Below, piece after piece: positions 1 to 8,583 of a stretch of 64,000 nt of DNA. Both the position numbers and the translations under genes were made by a program. The stretch comes from Erythrobacter ramosus (GTDB lineage: Bacteria; Pseudomonadota; Alphaproteobacteria; Sphingomonadales; Sphingomonadaceae). Where the stretch lies: positions 1,054,001-1,118,000 of the forward strand of contig NZ_WTYB01000002.1 in assembly GCF_009828055.1 (NCBI RefSeq), in the 5' to 3' direction. The notes below the pieces were generated by a model. It ran no database searches. It saw only the letters and a list, made by a program, of their open reading frames with translations, and was not told where the DNA came from. Within the stretch, counting starts at the first letter, position 1; every line of letters starts with the position of its first letter.

Positions 1-693
1 CTTCCGACCACCGACAACCAGTTCTGCCGGCAGATCACCCGCAACCCGACCAACGGGCTGATCGAGAACTTCACCGCGGGTAACGTCAACCTCGGCTCGC
101 TCGCGGTGCGTGGTATCGACTTTGCCGCGACCTACACCTTCGACGTGCCGTTCGGCCCCGATCTCGGGTCGATCGCTCTGGCGTTGACCGGCACCCGCTT
201 CCTCGAGGATACCCAGATCTTCGACGCGACGGGCGGCGCGCAGTTCGAGAGCATCACTGATCCGGTCGCCAAGGCCGTTGCACTCAAATCGGCAGCGATC
301 GACAACGACAACCTCGGCGAGTTTGGCAACCCGGAATGGATCGCCAACCTCGGCGTCACCTGGAACAAGGACGATTTCACGCTCGGCTGGACGGGCCGGT
401 TCGAAAGCAGCCAGCTTTCGCCCGGGATCAGCAACATCCAGGTGGTCGAAGTCGCCAGCGCAAGTGGTCAGGTGACGGTCACCGACGACAACACCTTCGT
501 GCCGCTGGCGCAGCGCGACACCGGGGATTCGTTGGTGAGCGACTTCTTCGCGAGCTATGATTTCGCCGACAAGTTCAGCCTCTACGGCGGGATCAACAAC
601 GCCTTCGACCGCGAACCCTACCTCGGCAGCCTTGTCCGTCCGGCGGGTGTGCGTGGCCGGTTCTTCTACGTCGGCCTGCGCGGCAAGTTCTGA
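1..693 (+). CDS. TonB-dependent receptor, C-terminal part (5' truncated by window edge)
   Basis: The reading frame is open from base 1, so the gene starts upstream of the window; about 230 C-terminal residues are visible. They look like the last strands of an outer-membrane TonB-dependent receptor barrel: alternating aromatic/polar strands, the sequence NNAFDREPYL near the end (a common 'nvfd/nafd' turn in these receptors), and a terminal FFYVGLRGKF ending in Phe, the usual outer-membrane insertion signal. Such receptors import large substrates using TonB energy. The substrate cannot be told because plug and signal peptide are missing. The gene ends just before a strong hairpin and converges on an acyl-CoA dehydrogenase. 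Confidence 0.88.
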   Translation, partial: LPTTDNQFCRQITRNPTNGLIENFTAGNVNLGSLAVRGIDFAATYTFDVPFGPDLGSIALALTGTRFLEDTQIFDATGGAQFESITDPVAKAVALKSAAIDNDNLGEFGNPEWIANLGVTWNKDDFTLGWTGRFESSQLSPGISNIQVVEVASASGQVTVTDDNTFVPLAQRDTGDSLVSDFFASYDFADKFSLYGGINNAFDREPYLGSLVRPAGVRGRFFYVGLRGKF

Positions 694-716
694 GGCCTGA
701 AGATGTAAGCAGCAGG

Positions 717-748
717 GGGGCGGGACGGCTTGGGGGCCGTCCCGCCCC
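717..748. terminator. Hairpin between convergent genes, probable bidirectional terminator
   Basis: A perfect 13-bp stem (717-729 GGGGCGGGACGGC pairing with 736-748) encloses a 6-base loop. It lies 24 bases after the receptor stop and 10 bases before the acyl-CoA dehydrogenase stop, where a shared terminator is expected. The plus-strand side is followed by a short pyrimidine run (TCTC) rather than a real U-tract, so efficiency is uncertain. Confidence 0.7.
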
Positions 749-757
749 TCTCGCATT

Positions 758-1924
758 CTACTCGTAAGTGCCGAGCAAGCCGCGCGCGACAACCCAGTTA
801 TGGATCTCGCTCGGGCCGTCGTAGATGCGCATGGTGCGCAGCTTGTTGCTCATCAGATAAAGCGGCAATTCGCGGGTCATGCCCATGCCGCCGAACAATT
901 GCATCGCGTGATCAACGATCTCGTAAGCGCTTTCGATGCAGAAGCTCTTGATCATCGAGATTTCGCTACGGGTGTCGCGGCCCTCGTCGATCTTCCACGC
1001 GCAGTCATAGGTCATCAGCCGCATCGCGTGGATCTTGGTCGCGGCGTCGGCGATCCAGTTCTGCACGGTCTGGCGCGACGACAGCGGCTTGCCGAAAGTG
1101 GTGCGCTGCGGCGCGTAGTCGATCATCATGTCGAGCGCGCGCTGCGCCATGCCGATCGACCAGGACGCCATCTCGATCCGCCGCGTGCCCAGCCGCACCT
1201 GCATCGGCGCAAAGCCCTGGCCCCGCTGGCCGAGCAGCTTCCACCCCGGCACCCGGCAATCGTCGAGCGCGATTTCATAGGTCGACGTGCCGTCGATCAT
1301 CGGGATCTTGCGCAGCACGTTGAAGCCGGGGGTACCCTTGTCGACCAGAAACGCCGACATGCCGTTGCGGCCATTGGGGTTTTTGTCGGTCACCGCCATC
1401 AGGATGGTGAAGTGCGCCTCGGCCCCCTTGGTGATCCAGATCTTGCGGCCGTTGATGATCCAGTCGTCACCATCCTGCACCGCAGTGGTGATCATCCGCT
1501 GCGGATCGGCCCCGGCGCCGGGTTCCGAAATGCCGATCGCGCTGATCGTCTCGCCGCGCACATAGGGTTCGAGATAGGCCTCGCGCTGGCGCTCGTCTGC
1601 GGCGACCATCAGCATCCGCAGGTTGGGCGAATCGGGCGGCAGGTAATAGGGGACGACGGTCTTGCCGAGCTCCTCGCTCACGCCGACCATCGCCACCATC
1701 GGCAGGTTCATGCCGCCGACTTCCTCCGGCGCGTCGAGGCCCCACAGGCCCAGCTCGCGGCTGACGGCGTCGACCTTCGCGGTCTCCTCGGGCGTCAGAT
1801 AGGTGCCCTGCCCGATGTTTTCGCGGGCAATCACCGCCTGTTCGAACGGCATCAGCTGATCGCGCACGAACTTGCCGACCAGATCTTTCAGCATGGCGTG
1901 TTCGTGACTGAGCTCGAAATTCAT
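758..1924 (-). CDS. Acyl-CoA dehydrogenase family protein
   Basis: 388 aa, the normal length for soluble FAD acyl-CoA dehydrogenases, which introduce the alpha-beta double bond into acyl-CoA. The helical N-terminal domain is followed by the FAD/substrate motif ISEPGAGAD and the C-terminal motif RIYDGPSEIHNWVVAR. Where classical family members have YEG with the catalytic Glu, this protein has YDG, like the ACAD10/11-type branch that acts on longer or branched substrates. The start chosen is MNFELSHEH at 1924; an upstream in-frame start exists but its extra residues look random. The gene stands alone, divergent from an ArsR gene, so the substrate is not indicated by neighbours. Confidence 0.9.
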   Translation of the reverse strand: MNFELSHEHAMLKDLVGKFVRDQLMPFEQAVIARENIGQGTYLTPEETAKVDAVSRELGLWGLDAPEEVGGMNLPMVAMVGVSEELGKTVVPYYLPPDSPNLRMLMVAADERQREAYLEPYVRGETISAIGISEPGAGADPQRMITTAVQDGDDWIINGRKIWITKGAEAHFTILMAVTDKNPNGRNGMSAFLVDKGTPGFNVLRKIPMIDGTSTYEIALDDCRVPGWKLLGQRGQGFAPMQVRLGTRRIEMASWSIGMAQRALDMMIDYAPQRTTFGKPLSSRQTVQNWIADAATKIHAMRLMTYDCAWKIDEGRDTRSEISMIKSFCIESAYEIVDHAMQLFGGMGMTRELPLYLMSNKLRTMRIYDGPSEIHNWVVARGLLGTYE

Positions 1925-2116
1925 TGCCTCTGTCCCTGCATGTTGGGGTGTCTGCTGGCCCCCTGACACCACACAATACGCACCCTGTCATCCGCAGGAT
2001 TGAGAGGGGACGGCGATTTTTCGGCGCGGCCTCGACGTTGCGCCACAGGTCCCGGCGTCAGCACGGCTGGACAGCCGCCAGAGCAGGCACGCTTGACGCA
2101 CTATACAAAGTCACAT

Positions 2117-2128
2117 ACCTGCATAGGT
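2117..2128. promoter_or_regulatory. Palindrome ACCTGCATAGGT, candidate ArsR operator
   Basis: ACCT and AGGT arms flank GCAT, 37 bases upstream of the arsR start at 2166. A closely similar site, ACCTTTCATAGGT inside a longer palindrome, lies just upstream of the paralogous arsR ending at 4862. Sharing of ACCT-n-CATAGGT by the two regulators suggests an autoregulatory operator. This is inferred from position and similarity only. Confidence 0.5.
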
Positions 2129-2165
2129 GCAAGTCTGCGACAATTTGCAGGCTTTGGAGGTTACC

Positions 2166-2531
2166 ATGCCCAGTCGGCTGATCGTGTCGCGCGAACTTGC
2201 AGACCTGCTGAAACTGCTCGCCCATTGCGATCGTCTGCGCCTGATTGAAGAGCTCCGCCTCGGCGAAAAGGACGTGACGAGCCTTGCTGTTGCCCTTCAG
2301 CTGCCGGCCACCCGCGTCTCCCAGCACCTTGCGCTGCTGCGCGCGCACCGCCTTGTTGAAGAACGGCGCGATGGCCGTTCGCACTTCTACCGCCTGGCTC
2401 ACGCCCATCTGGCCGACTGGATTCTCGACGCGCTTCCCTTCGTCGACATTCGCAAGCGGCTGGGAGAGGCCGACCATATCGACACCGCCCTCGCCCTGTG
2501 GGGCGTGCCGGACCCCAACTCGACTCACTGA
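2166..2531 (+). CDS. ArsR-family winged-helix transcriptional regulator (copy 1)
   Basis: 121 aa. A winged helix-turn-helix fills most of the protein; the recognition-helix region reads LPATRVSQHLALLRAHRLVE, typical of ArsR/SmtB repressors. There is no ELCVCDL-type cysteine motif, so it is probably not a classical metal sensor. The ATG at 2166 is preceded by GGAGG with good spacing, which decides against the upstream in-frame start. It is 13 bases ahead of the carbonic anhydrase gene and probably co-transcribed with it and the SulP gene. The regulator ending at 4862 on the other strand has the same length and the same MPSR start and is clearly a paralogue. Confidence 0.9.
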   Translation: MPSRLIVSRELADLLKLLAHCDRLRLIEELRLGEKDVTSLAVALQLPATRVSQHLALLRAHRLVEERRDGRSHFYRLAHAHLADWILDALPFVDIRKRLGEADHIDTALALWGVPDPNSTH

Positions 2532-2544
2532 AAAGGATACCCCG

Positions 2545-3210
2545 ATGCCCCATTTCGCCCAAGGCGTGGTCAAGTTCCAGCGCGAGGTGTTCCCGGAAAA
2601 GGCCGAGCTGTTCGAAAAGCTCAGCAACGGTCAGAGCCCGGAAGCGCTGTTCATCACCTGCTCGGACAGCCGGATCGAAACCGCGATGCTGACCCAGACC
2701 GATCCGGGTGAGCTGTTCATCTGCCGCAACGCGGGCAACATCGTGCCGCCGCACACCAACCAGACGGGCGGCATGACCGCCTCGATCGAATTTGCCATCG
2801 GCGCGCTCAAGATCCCGCACATCGTGATCTGCGGCCATACCGAATGCGGGGCGATGAAGGGGGCGATGAACCGCGCGGCCCTGACCACCCTGCCCCACGT
2901 GCGCGAATGGCTGGGCTATTCGCAGGGCGCGGTTGATATTACCGAAGCACTGGGCGCGGGCCTCGATGCTGATGGCAAAATGCGGATGCTGCTCGAACAG
3001 AACGTCATCCTGCAATTGCAGCATTTGAAAACCCACCCCGTGGTCGCCGTGGCGCTCGCGCAGAAGGCCGTGCAGCTGCATGGCTGGGTCTATGACATCA
3101 AGACCGGCGAAGTCTCCGCCTATGACGATACGACCGGGACCTGGATTTCGGTCGAGGAGCGCTATGCCGCGGACATCGCCGAAACCGTGATCGGCAAGCA
3201 CGCCTGCTGA
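2545..3210 (+). CDS. Beta-class carbonic anhydrase
   Basis: 221 aa. Interconverts CO2 and bicarbonate in the cytoplasm. The beta-class zinc ligands are visible: CSDSR with Cys39 and the Asp41-Arg43 dyad, and HTECG with His98 and Cys101. AAAAGGA lies upstream of the ATG at 2545. It sits between an ArsR regulator and a SulP-family transporter on the same strand, which suggests a bicarbonate supply module: the transporter brings bicarbonate in and the enzyme equilibrates it with CO2 for carboxylases. Length and motifs are standard for the family. Confidence 0.95.
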   Translation: MPHFAQGVVKFQREVFPEKAELFEKLSNGQSPEALFITCSDSRIETAMLTQTDPGELFICRNAGNIVPPHTNQTGGMTASIEFAIGALKIPHIVICGHTECGAMKGAMNRAALTTLPHVREWLGYSQGAVDITEALGAGLDADGKMRMLLEQNVILQLQHLKTHPVVAVALAQKAVQLHGWVYDIKTGEVSAYDDTTGTWISVEERYAADIAETVIGKHAC

Positions 3211-3272
3211 TCGGGCACCCCTGCCCCTGCCCCCTCGCTCCCCCGCTCACTCTCGTTTCGGACGCCACCGCT

Positions 3273-4835
3273 ATGAACGCGCCTGCCGCTGACCGTTTGA
3301 CCTCTGCTGTGGTGGGGCGCGATTTTCTCGCCTCGATCGTGGTGTTTCTGGTGGCCCTGCCGCTGTGCATGGGGATCGCAATCGCCTCAGGCGCGCCGCC
3401 CGCGCTCGGTCTGATCACCGGGATTGTCGGCGGATTGGTGGTCGGCAGCATTGCCGGATCGCCTTTGCAGGTCAGCGGGCCGGCTGCGGGCATGGCGGTG
3501 CTGGTCTATCAACTGGTGCAGGAACACGGGCTGATGATGCTCGGCGTGGTCGGGCTGATCGCCGGTGCGCTGCAACTGCTCGCCGGGGTGTTCAAGCTGG
3601 GCCAATGGTTCCGGGCGATTTCGCCATCGGTGATCCACGGGATGCTGGCCGGGATCGGCGTGCTGATCTTTGCCTCGCAGCTCCACGTGATGCTCGACGA
3701 CGCGCCGCGCGCGAACGGCTTGCTCAACATCGCCGCCATTCCTGAAGCGGTGATCAAGGTCTTCCCGGTCGATGGCTCGGTGCACCACCTCGCCGCGATG
3801 GCGGGGATTGTCACCATTGCCACGATCATCCTCTGGAACCAGTTCAAGCCCAAGGCCTTGGCGCTGATCCCCGGACCGCTGCTCGGCGTCATCGTCGGCA
3901 CCGCCTTCGCCATGGTGTTTGCCTTGCCGATCACGCTGGTGAACCTGCCCGCCACACTGGCGAGTGGCCTCAACATCCCCACCGCCGAAGCGCTGGCCGG
4001 GTTCACCAATCCCGACATCCTGACGCTTGGCCTCGTCTTCGCCTTCGTCGCCAGCGCCGAGACGCTGCTGTGCGCCACCGCAGTCGACAAGATGCACATC
4101 GGCACGCGCACCGATTACGACAAGGAACTGCGCGCGCAGGGCATCGGCAACATGATCTGCGGCGGGTTCGGCGCGCTGCCCATGACTGGCGTGATCGTGC
4201 GCTCGGCCGCCAATGTCGAAGCAGGGGCGACGACGCGGATTTCGGCGATCATGCACGGCGCATGGCTGCTGCTGGCGGTTGCCGCCTTCCCCTTCGTGCT
4301 CAACGCCATCCCGACCTCGGTGCTGGCCGCGATCCTTGTCTACACCGGCTACAAGCTCGTCAATGTGGCCCAAATCCGCAAGATCGCCGAATTCGGCCGG
4401 CAGGAGCTGGTGATCTACTTTGCCACACTGGTGGGCGTGGTCGCGATCGACCTGCTGACCGGCGTGATCCTCGGCTTCGGGCTGGCGACGTTGAAGCTGG
4501 TCTATACCTTCTCGCACCTCGAAATCCGGCGCGAGCATGATGCGCAGACCAACCGGGTTGACCTGTGGATGACGGGTTCTGCGACGTTCTTCTCGATCCC
4601 GCAGCTGGGCCAGGCGCTCGAAAGCTCGCCCTTCGGGTCAGAGGTGCACATCCATGTCGAAAAGCTCGATTATATCGACCACGCTTGCCTTGAAATGCTG
4701 TCGTCGTGGGAGAAGCTGCACCAGTCCGGCGGCGGATCGTTGGTGGTCGAATGGAGCGAGCTGGTGGAGCGGTATGGCCGCCGCTCGGAAGAGAAGACCG
4801 AAATCCCCGGCCTGATGATCCGCCCCGCCGCCTGA
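3273..4835 (+). CDS. SulP-family anion transporter with C-terminal STAS domain (probable bicarbonate transporter)
   Basis: 520 aa inner-membrane protein. About the first 400 residues contain many hydrophobic segments, beginning FLASIVVFLVALPLCMGIAIASG and including the SulP-type GLITGIVGGLVVGSIAGSP region. The last 100 or so form a STAS domain (DLWMTGSATFFSIPQL, then VEKLDYIDHACLEML). SulP proteins carry sulfate, bicarbonate or other anions. Direct linkage to a beta-carbonic anhydrase 62 bases upstream favours bicarbonate, as in BicA-type transporters, but the substrate is inferred from context. It ends 26 bases before the convergent second arsR. Confidence 0.92.
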   Translation: MNAPAADRLTSAVVGRDFLASIVVFLVALPLCMGIAIASGAPPALGLITGIVGGLVVGSIAGSPLQVSGPAAGMAVLVYQLVQEHGLMMLGVVGLIAGALQLLAGVFKLGQWFRAISPSVIHGMLAGIGVLIFASQLHVMLDDAPRANGLLNIAAIPEAVIKVFPVDGSVHHLAAMAGIVTIATIILWNQFKPKALALIPGPLLGVIVGTAFAMVFALPITLVNLPATLASGLNIPTAEALAGFTNPDILTLGLVFAFVASAETLLCATAVDKMHIGTRTDYDKELRAQGIGNMICGGFGALPMTGVIVRSAANVEAGATTRISAIMHGAWLLLAVAAFPFVLNAIPTSVLAAILVYTGYKLVNVAQIRKIAEFGRQELVIYFATLVGVVAIDLLTGVILGFGLATLKLVYTFSHLEIRREHDAQTNRVDLWMTGSATFFSIPQLGQALESSPFGSEVHIHVEKLDYIDHACLEMLSSWEKLHQSGGGSLVVEWSELVERYGRRSEEKTEIPGLMIRPAA

Positions 4836-4861
4836 TCGGCGGCCGGGAGCGGGGGCGGGCG

Positions 4862-5227
4862 TCAGATCACGGTTTCGACCGCTTCGGCCCGCCACAGCAT
4901 CTTCGCCTGCTCGATATCGACCGCGCTCGCCCGGCTGAGACGGTGGGCGACAAAGTCGATCCCATCAATCAGCCACAGCGCCAGTTCAGGCTGGGCGAGG
5001 CGGTAAACACGCTTCTGCCCGTGGGTTTCGGTCTCCACCAACGCGATGGCGCGCAGCACACCCAGGTGCTGTGAAACGCGGGTCGGCGAGATTTCCAGCA
5101 GGTCTCCCAACTCGTTCACCGTCTGGTCGCCCGCTTGCAGCTTAAGCAACAGCCGGATGCGATCAGGGTGCGAGATCTGCCGCAGGACATGCGCCAATTC
5201 GTTTGCAACAATCTTGCGGCTCGGCAT
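4862..5227 (-). CDS. ArsR-family winged-helix transcriptional regulator (copy 2)
   Basis: 121 aa, with the winged helix-turn-helix core ISPTRVSQHLGVLRAIALVE. It matches the copy at 2166-2531 in length, in the N-terminal MPSR, in TRVSQHL..LRA..LVE and in the YRLA segment, so the two are paralogues bracketing the carbonic anhydrase/SulP genes. No metal-binding cysteine motif is present. AAAGG lies about 8 bases before the ATG and overlaps a palindrome (5234-5248) that could be its own operator. It follows the dehydrogenase-like gene by 12 bases and may also be read from that gene's promoter. Confidence 0.9.
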   Translation of the reverse strand: MPSRKIVANELAHVLRQISHPDRIRLLLKLQAGDQTVNELGDLLEISPTRVSQHLGVLRAIALVETETHGQKRVYRLAQPELALWLIDGIDFVAHRLSRASAVDIEQAKMLWRAEAVETVI

Positions 5228-5233
5228 GTCGGA

Positions 5234-5248
5234 AACCTTTCATAGGTT
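5234..5248. promoter_or_regulatory. Palindrome AACCT-TTCAT-AGGTT over the ribosome binding site of arsR copy 2
   Basis: Perfect 5-bp arms with a 5-base centre. On the minus strand it contains the AAAGG ribosome binding site of the downstream arsR, so a bound repressor would block expression directly. Its inner ACCT..CATAGGT resembles the site upstream of the other arsR at 2117-2128. Confidence 0.5.
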
Positions 5249-6403
5249 AGGGAATGGCGACGTTGAAGCGACAACGCGCAATGTCGGTAAATGGCCCCCG
5301 GAATTTGCAATTTGTGCATTTTTCAATGCGCGCCACGGCATTTGCGGGCGCTTGCTAACGGCCCCGTCGCGGCAAAGCATGGTGAGAAACGCGTCATCCG
5401 CGACCGCCGAAACATAGGGCGCATCCGTGCCGCGGCCCATGCTTGTCACCCCGCTATCGCGCAGCCGCGCCCAAGCGTCATGCAGCCGCCACGCAGCACG
5501 GCCCATCCCAGCTTCGTGCAAGGTCAGGGCCAGAGCATGGATCAGCGCCGGAGCATCGAGGGGCAGTCGGCTCACCCCTTCGCCCGGCGTTTCGCACGTG
5601 ACCAATTGCAAGCCCCGCCCGAACCACAGCATCGGCCAGGCGCGGCGTACGCCGCTGGTCTCGGCGAGGAGGGTGAAGACGGTGCTGCGCAAATCGGGCA
5701 TCGCGATGATCGCATCCCACAGCATCGCGCCGGACATCAGCGGCACCAGCGCATCTTCGATGGTGAGGATGTCGAGCTCGAGGCCGTCACGCGTCAGGCC
5801 CTTGCCCGCTGCCAACAGGTGCCGGGCGACAACATTGCGCTGGCGAGCGTGGCAGATGATCGCAACCCGCTCGCGGCCCTCGGCGCGGGCGGCCCGGATC
5901 ATCGTCCGCAGCACGGCGGCGCGCGGCGTGGGGACGTCGCCCGCCGCTTCGGTGATGCAGACAGCGGGGTGCGGAGACATCAACATGATATCCGTGCCGC
6001 CGCGCGCAGCGGGCGCACCGCGAGCGTGGTCGATCAGGTAGCTGGCGACATACTGCGCCTGCGGCAATCCGGCGAGGCCGCCGTGCTGGAAAGCCGACGG
6101 GCTCCACCCGATCCACGGCGCGAACACCGGTGCAGGCGCTGTCAACTGTCCCGCACTCGCCGCCCAATCGGCCATCCGGGCCAAGCGCCCAGACGGGCGG
6201 GCGGGCGTGAGGAATTCGGTTTCGACCCCAAGCCATTCGAGCAGCTGCGCCAAGCCTTCGCGCCAAGCCTCGGGCGCGGGATCGGCAGGCTCGGCCAGCT
6301 GGAACCGCGATGTGACCAGCGCCAGCGTCGGCCCGCCAATCGCGCGCGCGGAGCCGGGTGCGGCGGGCTCAAAGCTGTCGGCGATCGGGCTACTCTGGTC
6401 CAT
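5240..6403 (-). CDS. Isocitrate/isopropylmalate-dehydrogenase-like protein, degenerate active site
   Basis: 387 aa from the ATG at 6403 (MDQSSPIAD). The C-terminal two thirds follow the layout of the beta-decarboxylating dehydrogenase fold: a helix-strand segment AVLRTMIRAARAEGRERVAIICHARQ (separate motifs LRTMIRAA and RVAIICHARQ), then LTIEDALVPLM and AIIAMPDLRSTVFTLLAE at the place of the 'D...M.lv..P..fDviv..NlfGDilSD' stretch, and finally APALIHALALTLHEAG. The expected catalytic and metal-binding Asp residues and the usual N-terminal glycine motif are missing, so it is probably not a working dehydrogenase. Family assignment rests on pattern matching and is moderate. It diverges from the sulfatase-like gene and precedes arsR copy 2. 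Confidence 0.5.
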   Translation of the reverse strand: MDQSSPIADSFEPAAPGSARAIGGPTLALVTSRFQLAEPADPAPEAWREGLAQLLEWLGVETEFLTPARPSGRLARMADWAASAGQLTAPAPVFAPWIGWSPSAFQHGGLAGLPQAQYVASYLIDHARGAPAARGGTDIMLMSPHPAVCITEAAGDVPTPRAAVLRTMIRAARAEGRERVAIICHARQRNVVARHLLAAGKGLTRDGLELDILTIEDALVPLMSGAMLWDAIIAMPDLRSTVFTLLAETSGVRRAWPMLWFGRGLQLVTCETPGEGVSRLPLDAPALIHALALTLHEAGMGRAAWRLHDAWARLRDSGVTSMGRGTDAPYVSAVADDAFLTMLCRDGAVSKRPQMPWRALKNAQIANSGGHLPTLRVVASTSPFPNL

Positions 6404-6603
6404 GGTGCGGATCCTTTGCCTGTGCGGAAGGGAGAGTGGGTGTCTGTTAGCCGCCGGCCGCCAATCGGGAAAATTCAATCTTTCTTCGCAAACGTTCTAA
6501 AATATGAATGATTGAAGATAGGCGCCTGCGCATCGCGCGCGCGGCTTGAAACCTTGGCCCTGCGCAGGCATCACAGGCGCGGGAGAAGAGGGGAATTACG
6601 ATC

Positions 6604-8583
6604 ATGACCATTGCTGGATTGCGGACAGGCGCGGCTCTCGCGCTGCTGATGGCGCTGCCATGCGCGCCGATGCTGGCCGCGCAGGAGACGCCGCCGTCGC
6701 CCACCGCGAGCGAGGCGACCCGCGCCGCGCAGGCCAAGGTTGCTGCCAACCTGCCTGCCGAAGGCACGCGCGACGCCGCGTTTTCCACACGCGGCTTCCT
6801 CGCCACCCGCACCGATCCGGTGATCCTCAATGCGGCGGGCAAGCCGGTCTGGAACCTTGCCGCCTATGCCTTTGTCACCGGCCCTGCCCCGGACACAGTC
6901 AACCCCAGCCTGTGGCGGCACATGACCCATCTGAAGCACCACGGGCTCTATCAGGTGGCGGCGGGCGTATGGCAGGTGCGCGGCTTCGACGTGTCAAACA
7001 TGACGATCATCCGGGGGGCGACGGGCTGGATCGTGATCGACCCGCTCACCAGTGTCGAAGCGGCGCAGGCGGCGATGGAGCTGGTCAACGCGACGCTGGG
7101 CAAGCGGCCGGTCAGCGCGATGATCTATTCGCACAGCCACGGAGACCACTTCGGCGGCGCGCGCGGCGTGGTCGATCCGGCGGACGTGACGGCGGGCCGC
7201 GTCCCCGTGATCGCGCCTGAAGGCTTCATGGAGGAAGCCACCTCCGAAAACGTTATGGCCGGACCTGCGATGATGCGACGGGCGGCCTTCCAGTTCGGCA
7301 CTGGCCTCGTACCGGGCGCGATCGGGCAGATGGGCAGCGGCATCGGCATGGGGATTTCGGCAGGCACGCTCTCGCTGATCCCGCCGACCGACACCGTCGC
7401 TGCGACCGGTGATACGCGGGTGGTGGACGGCGTCGCGCTCGAATTCCAGATCGTTTCGGGCACTGAGGCGCCGGCCGAGTTCAACGTCTTCATCGCGCCC
7501 GAAAAGACCTTCCTCGCTGCCGAGATCGCGACCTGCTCCTTCCACAACATCCTCACCCCGCGCGGGGCGAAGGTGCGCGATGCGCGGGCTTGGGCGCAGT
7601 ATCTCGACGAGGCGGCCACCCGCTATGCCCCGCAAAGCGATGCCGTGATTTCGAGCCATTGCTGGCCGATCTTCGGGCGCGAGGCGGGGACGGCATGGCT
7701 TTCCGCTCAGCGTGACAATTACCGCTGGCTCCACGATCAGACCGTGCGCCGGATGAACCGCGGCGAGACGATGCACGAAATCGCCGAAGGGCTGGAGAAC
7801 GCGGCTCCGCCGGGGCTGGCGGCGGAATGGTCGACCCACGGCTACTATGGCACGGTCAGCCACAACGCCAAGGCGGTCTACCAATTCTACCTCGGCTGGT
7901 ACGATGCGGTGCCAGCCAATCTCCACGCCCACCCGCCGGTCGAACGCGCCAAGCGGCTGATCGAGGCGCTGGGCGGCGCGGACCGCACGCTGGCGCTAGC
8001 GCAGAACGCGATGGCAGGCGGCGATTATCGCTGGGCGTCCGACCTGCTCCAGAACCTCGTCTTTGCCGCGCCGGACAATGCGGCGGCCAAGGCGATGCTG
8101 GCGAACAGCTACCAACAGCAGGGCTTTCAGGCCGAGAGCGCGATCTGGCGCAACCAGTTCCTCTCAGCCGCATCCGATCTCACGCGTGGTCGACCGCAGG
8201 CGAGCGCGGCGCAGAGCAACGACATGATCGCCGCGATCTCGACGCAGGAATTGCTCGATTCCGCCGCGACCCTGTTCGCGCCCGAGCGGCCCGGACGACG
8301 CGGCTTCACGGTTGCGATTGACCTCTCTGATCGCAAGGAGACCGCGATGCTGGAGGTCGGCGAGCAGGCGATCATCGGCCGCATGGGCGCGCTGCCCGCC
8401 AAGGCCGACGTCACCTTCCGCGGCCCGCGCCGCGCGATGCTGGCGCTGTTGTTCGTGCGGATGCCGGTCAGCGCGGTGGCGGGAATGGAGGGCGTGACGA
8501 TTGAGGGCGATCAGGCGGCGTTGCAGGCGCTGGTGGATGCGCTCGATCCAATGCCGCAGGGCTTCGATATCGTCACACCGTAA
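6604..8583 (+). CDS. Alkyl/aryl sulfatase of the metallo-beta-lactamase superfamily (SdsA1/BDS1-like)
   Basis: 659 aa with an N-terminal signal peptide (AALALLMALPCAPMLAAQ), so periplasmic or secreted. The metallo-hydrolase core carries HSHGDHFGG at about residues 177-185 as the binuclear zinc motif, and later SSHCWPIFG as another metal-ligand region. A helical dimerisation domain follows (about 400-530), then a C-terminal SCP2-like lipid-binding domain. This order and length are those of secondary alkyl sulfatases that release sulfate from surfactants such as dodecyl sulfate. The actual substrate is not shown. GAGGGG precedes the ATG. It is followed after 138 bases by the DUF1800/DUF1501 pair. 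Confidence 0.9.
   Translation: MTIAGLRTGAALALLMALPCAPMLAAQETPPSPTASEATRAAQAKVAANLPAEGTRDAAFSTRGFLATRTDPVILNAAGKPVWNLAAYAFVTGPAPDTVNPSLWRHMTHLKHHGLYQVAAGVWQVRGFDVSNMTIIRGATGWIVIDPLTSVEAAQAAMELVNATLGKRPVSAMIYSHSHGDHFGGARGVVDPADVTAGRVPVIAPEGFMEEATSENVMAGPAMMRRAAFQFGTGLVPGAIGQMGSGIGMGISAGTLSLIPPTDTVAATGDTRVVDGVALEFQIVSGTEAPAEFNVFIAPEKTFLAAEIATCSFHNILTPRGAKVRDARAWAQYLDEAATRYAPQSDAVISSHCWPIFGREAGTAWLSAQRDNYRWLHDQTVRRMNRGETMHEIAEGLENAAPPGLAAEWSTHGYYGTVSHNAKAVYQFYLGWYDAVPANLHAHPPVERAKRLIEALGGADRTLALAQNAMAGGDYRWASDLLQNLVFAAPDNAAAKAMLANSYQQQGFQAESAIWRNQFLSAASDLTRGRPQASAAQSNDMIAAISTQELLDSAATLFAPERPGRRGFTVAIDLSDRKETAMLEVGEQAIIGRMGALPAKADVTFRGPRRAMLALLFVRMPVSAVAGMEGVTIEGDQAALQALVDALDPMPQGFDIVTP

Noticed and set aside
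6486-6504. AACGTT core (GCAAACGTTCTAAAA) upstream of the sulfatase-like gene, considered as a third LacI site
   Set aside because: Only the central six bases are symmetric; the outer TTG/CAA arms found in the two glucan-locus sites are absent.
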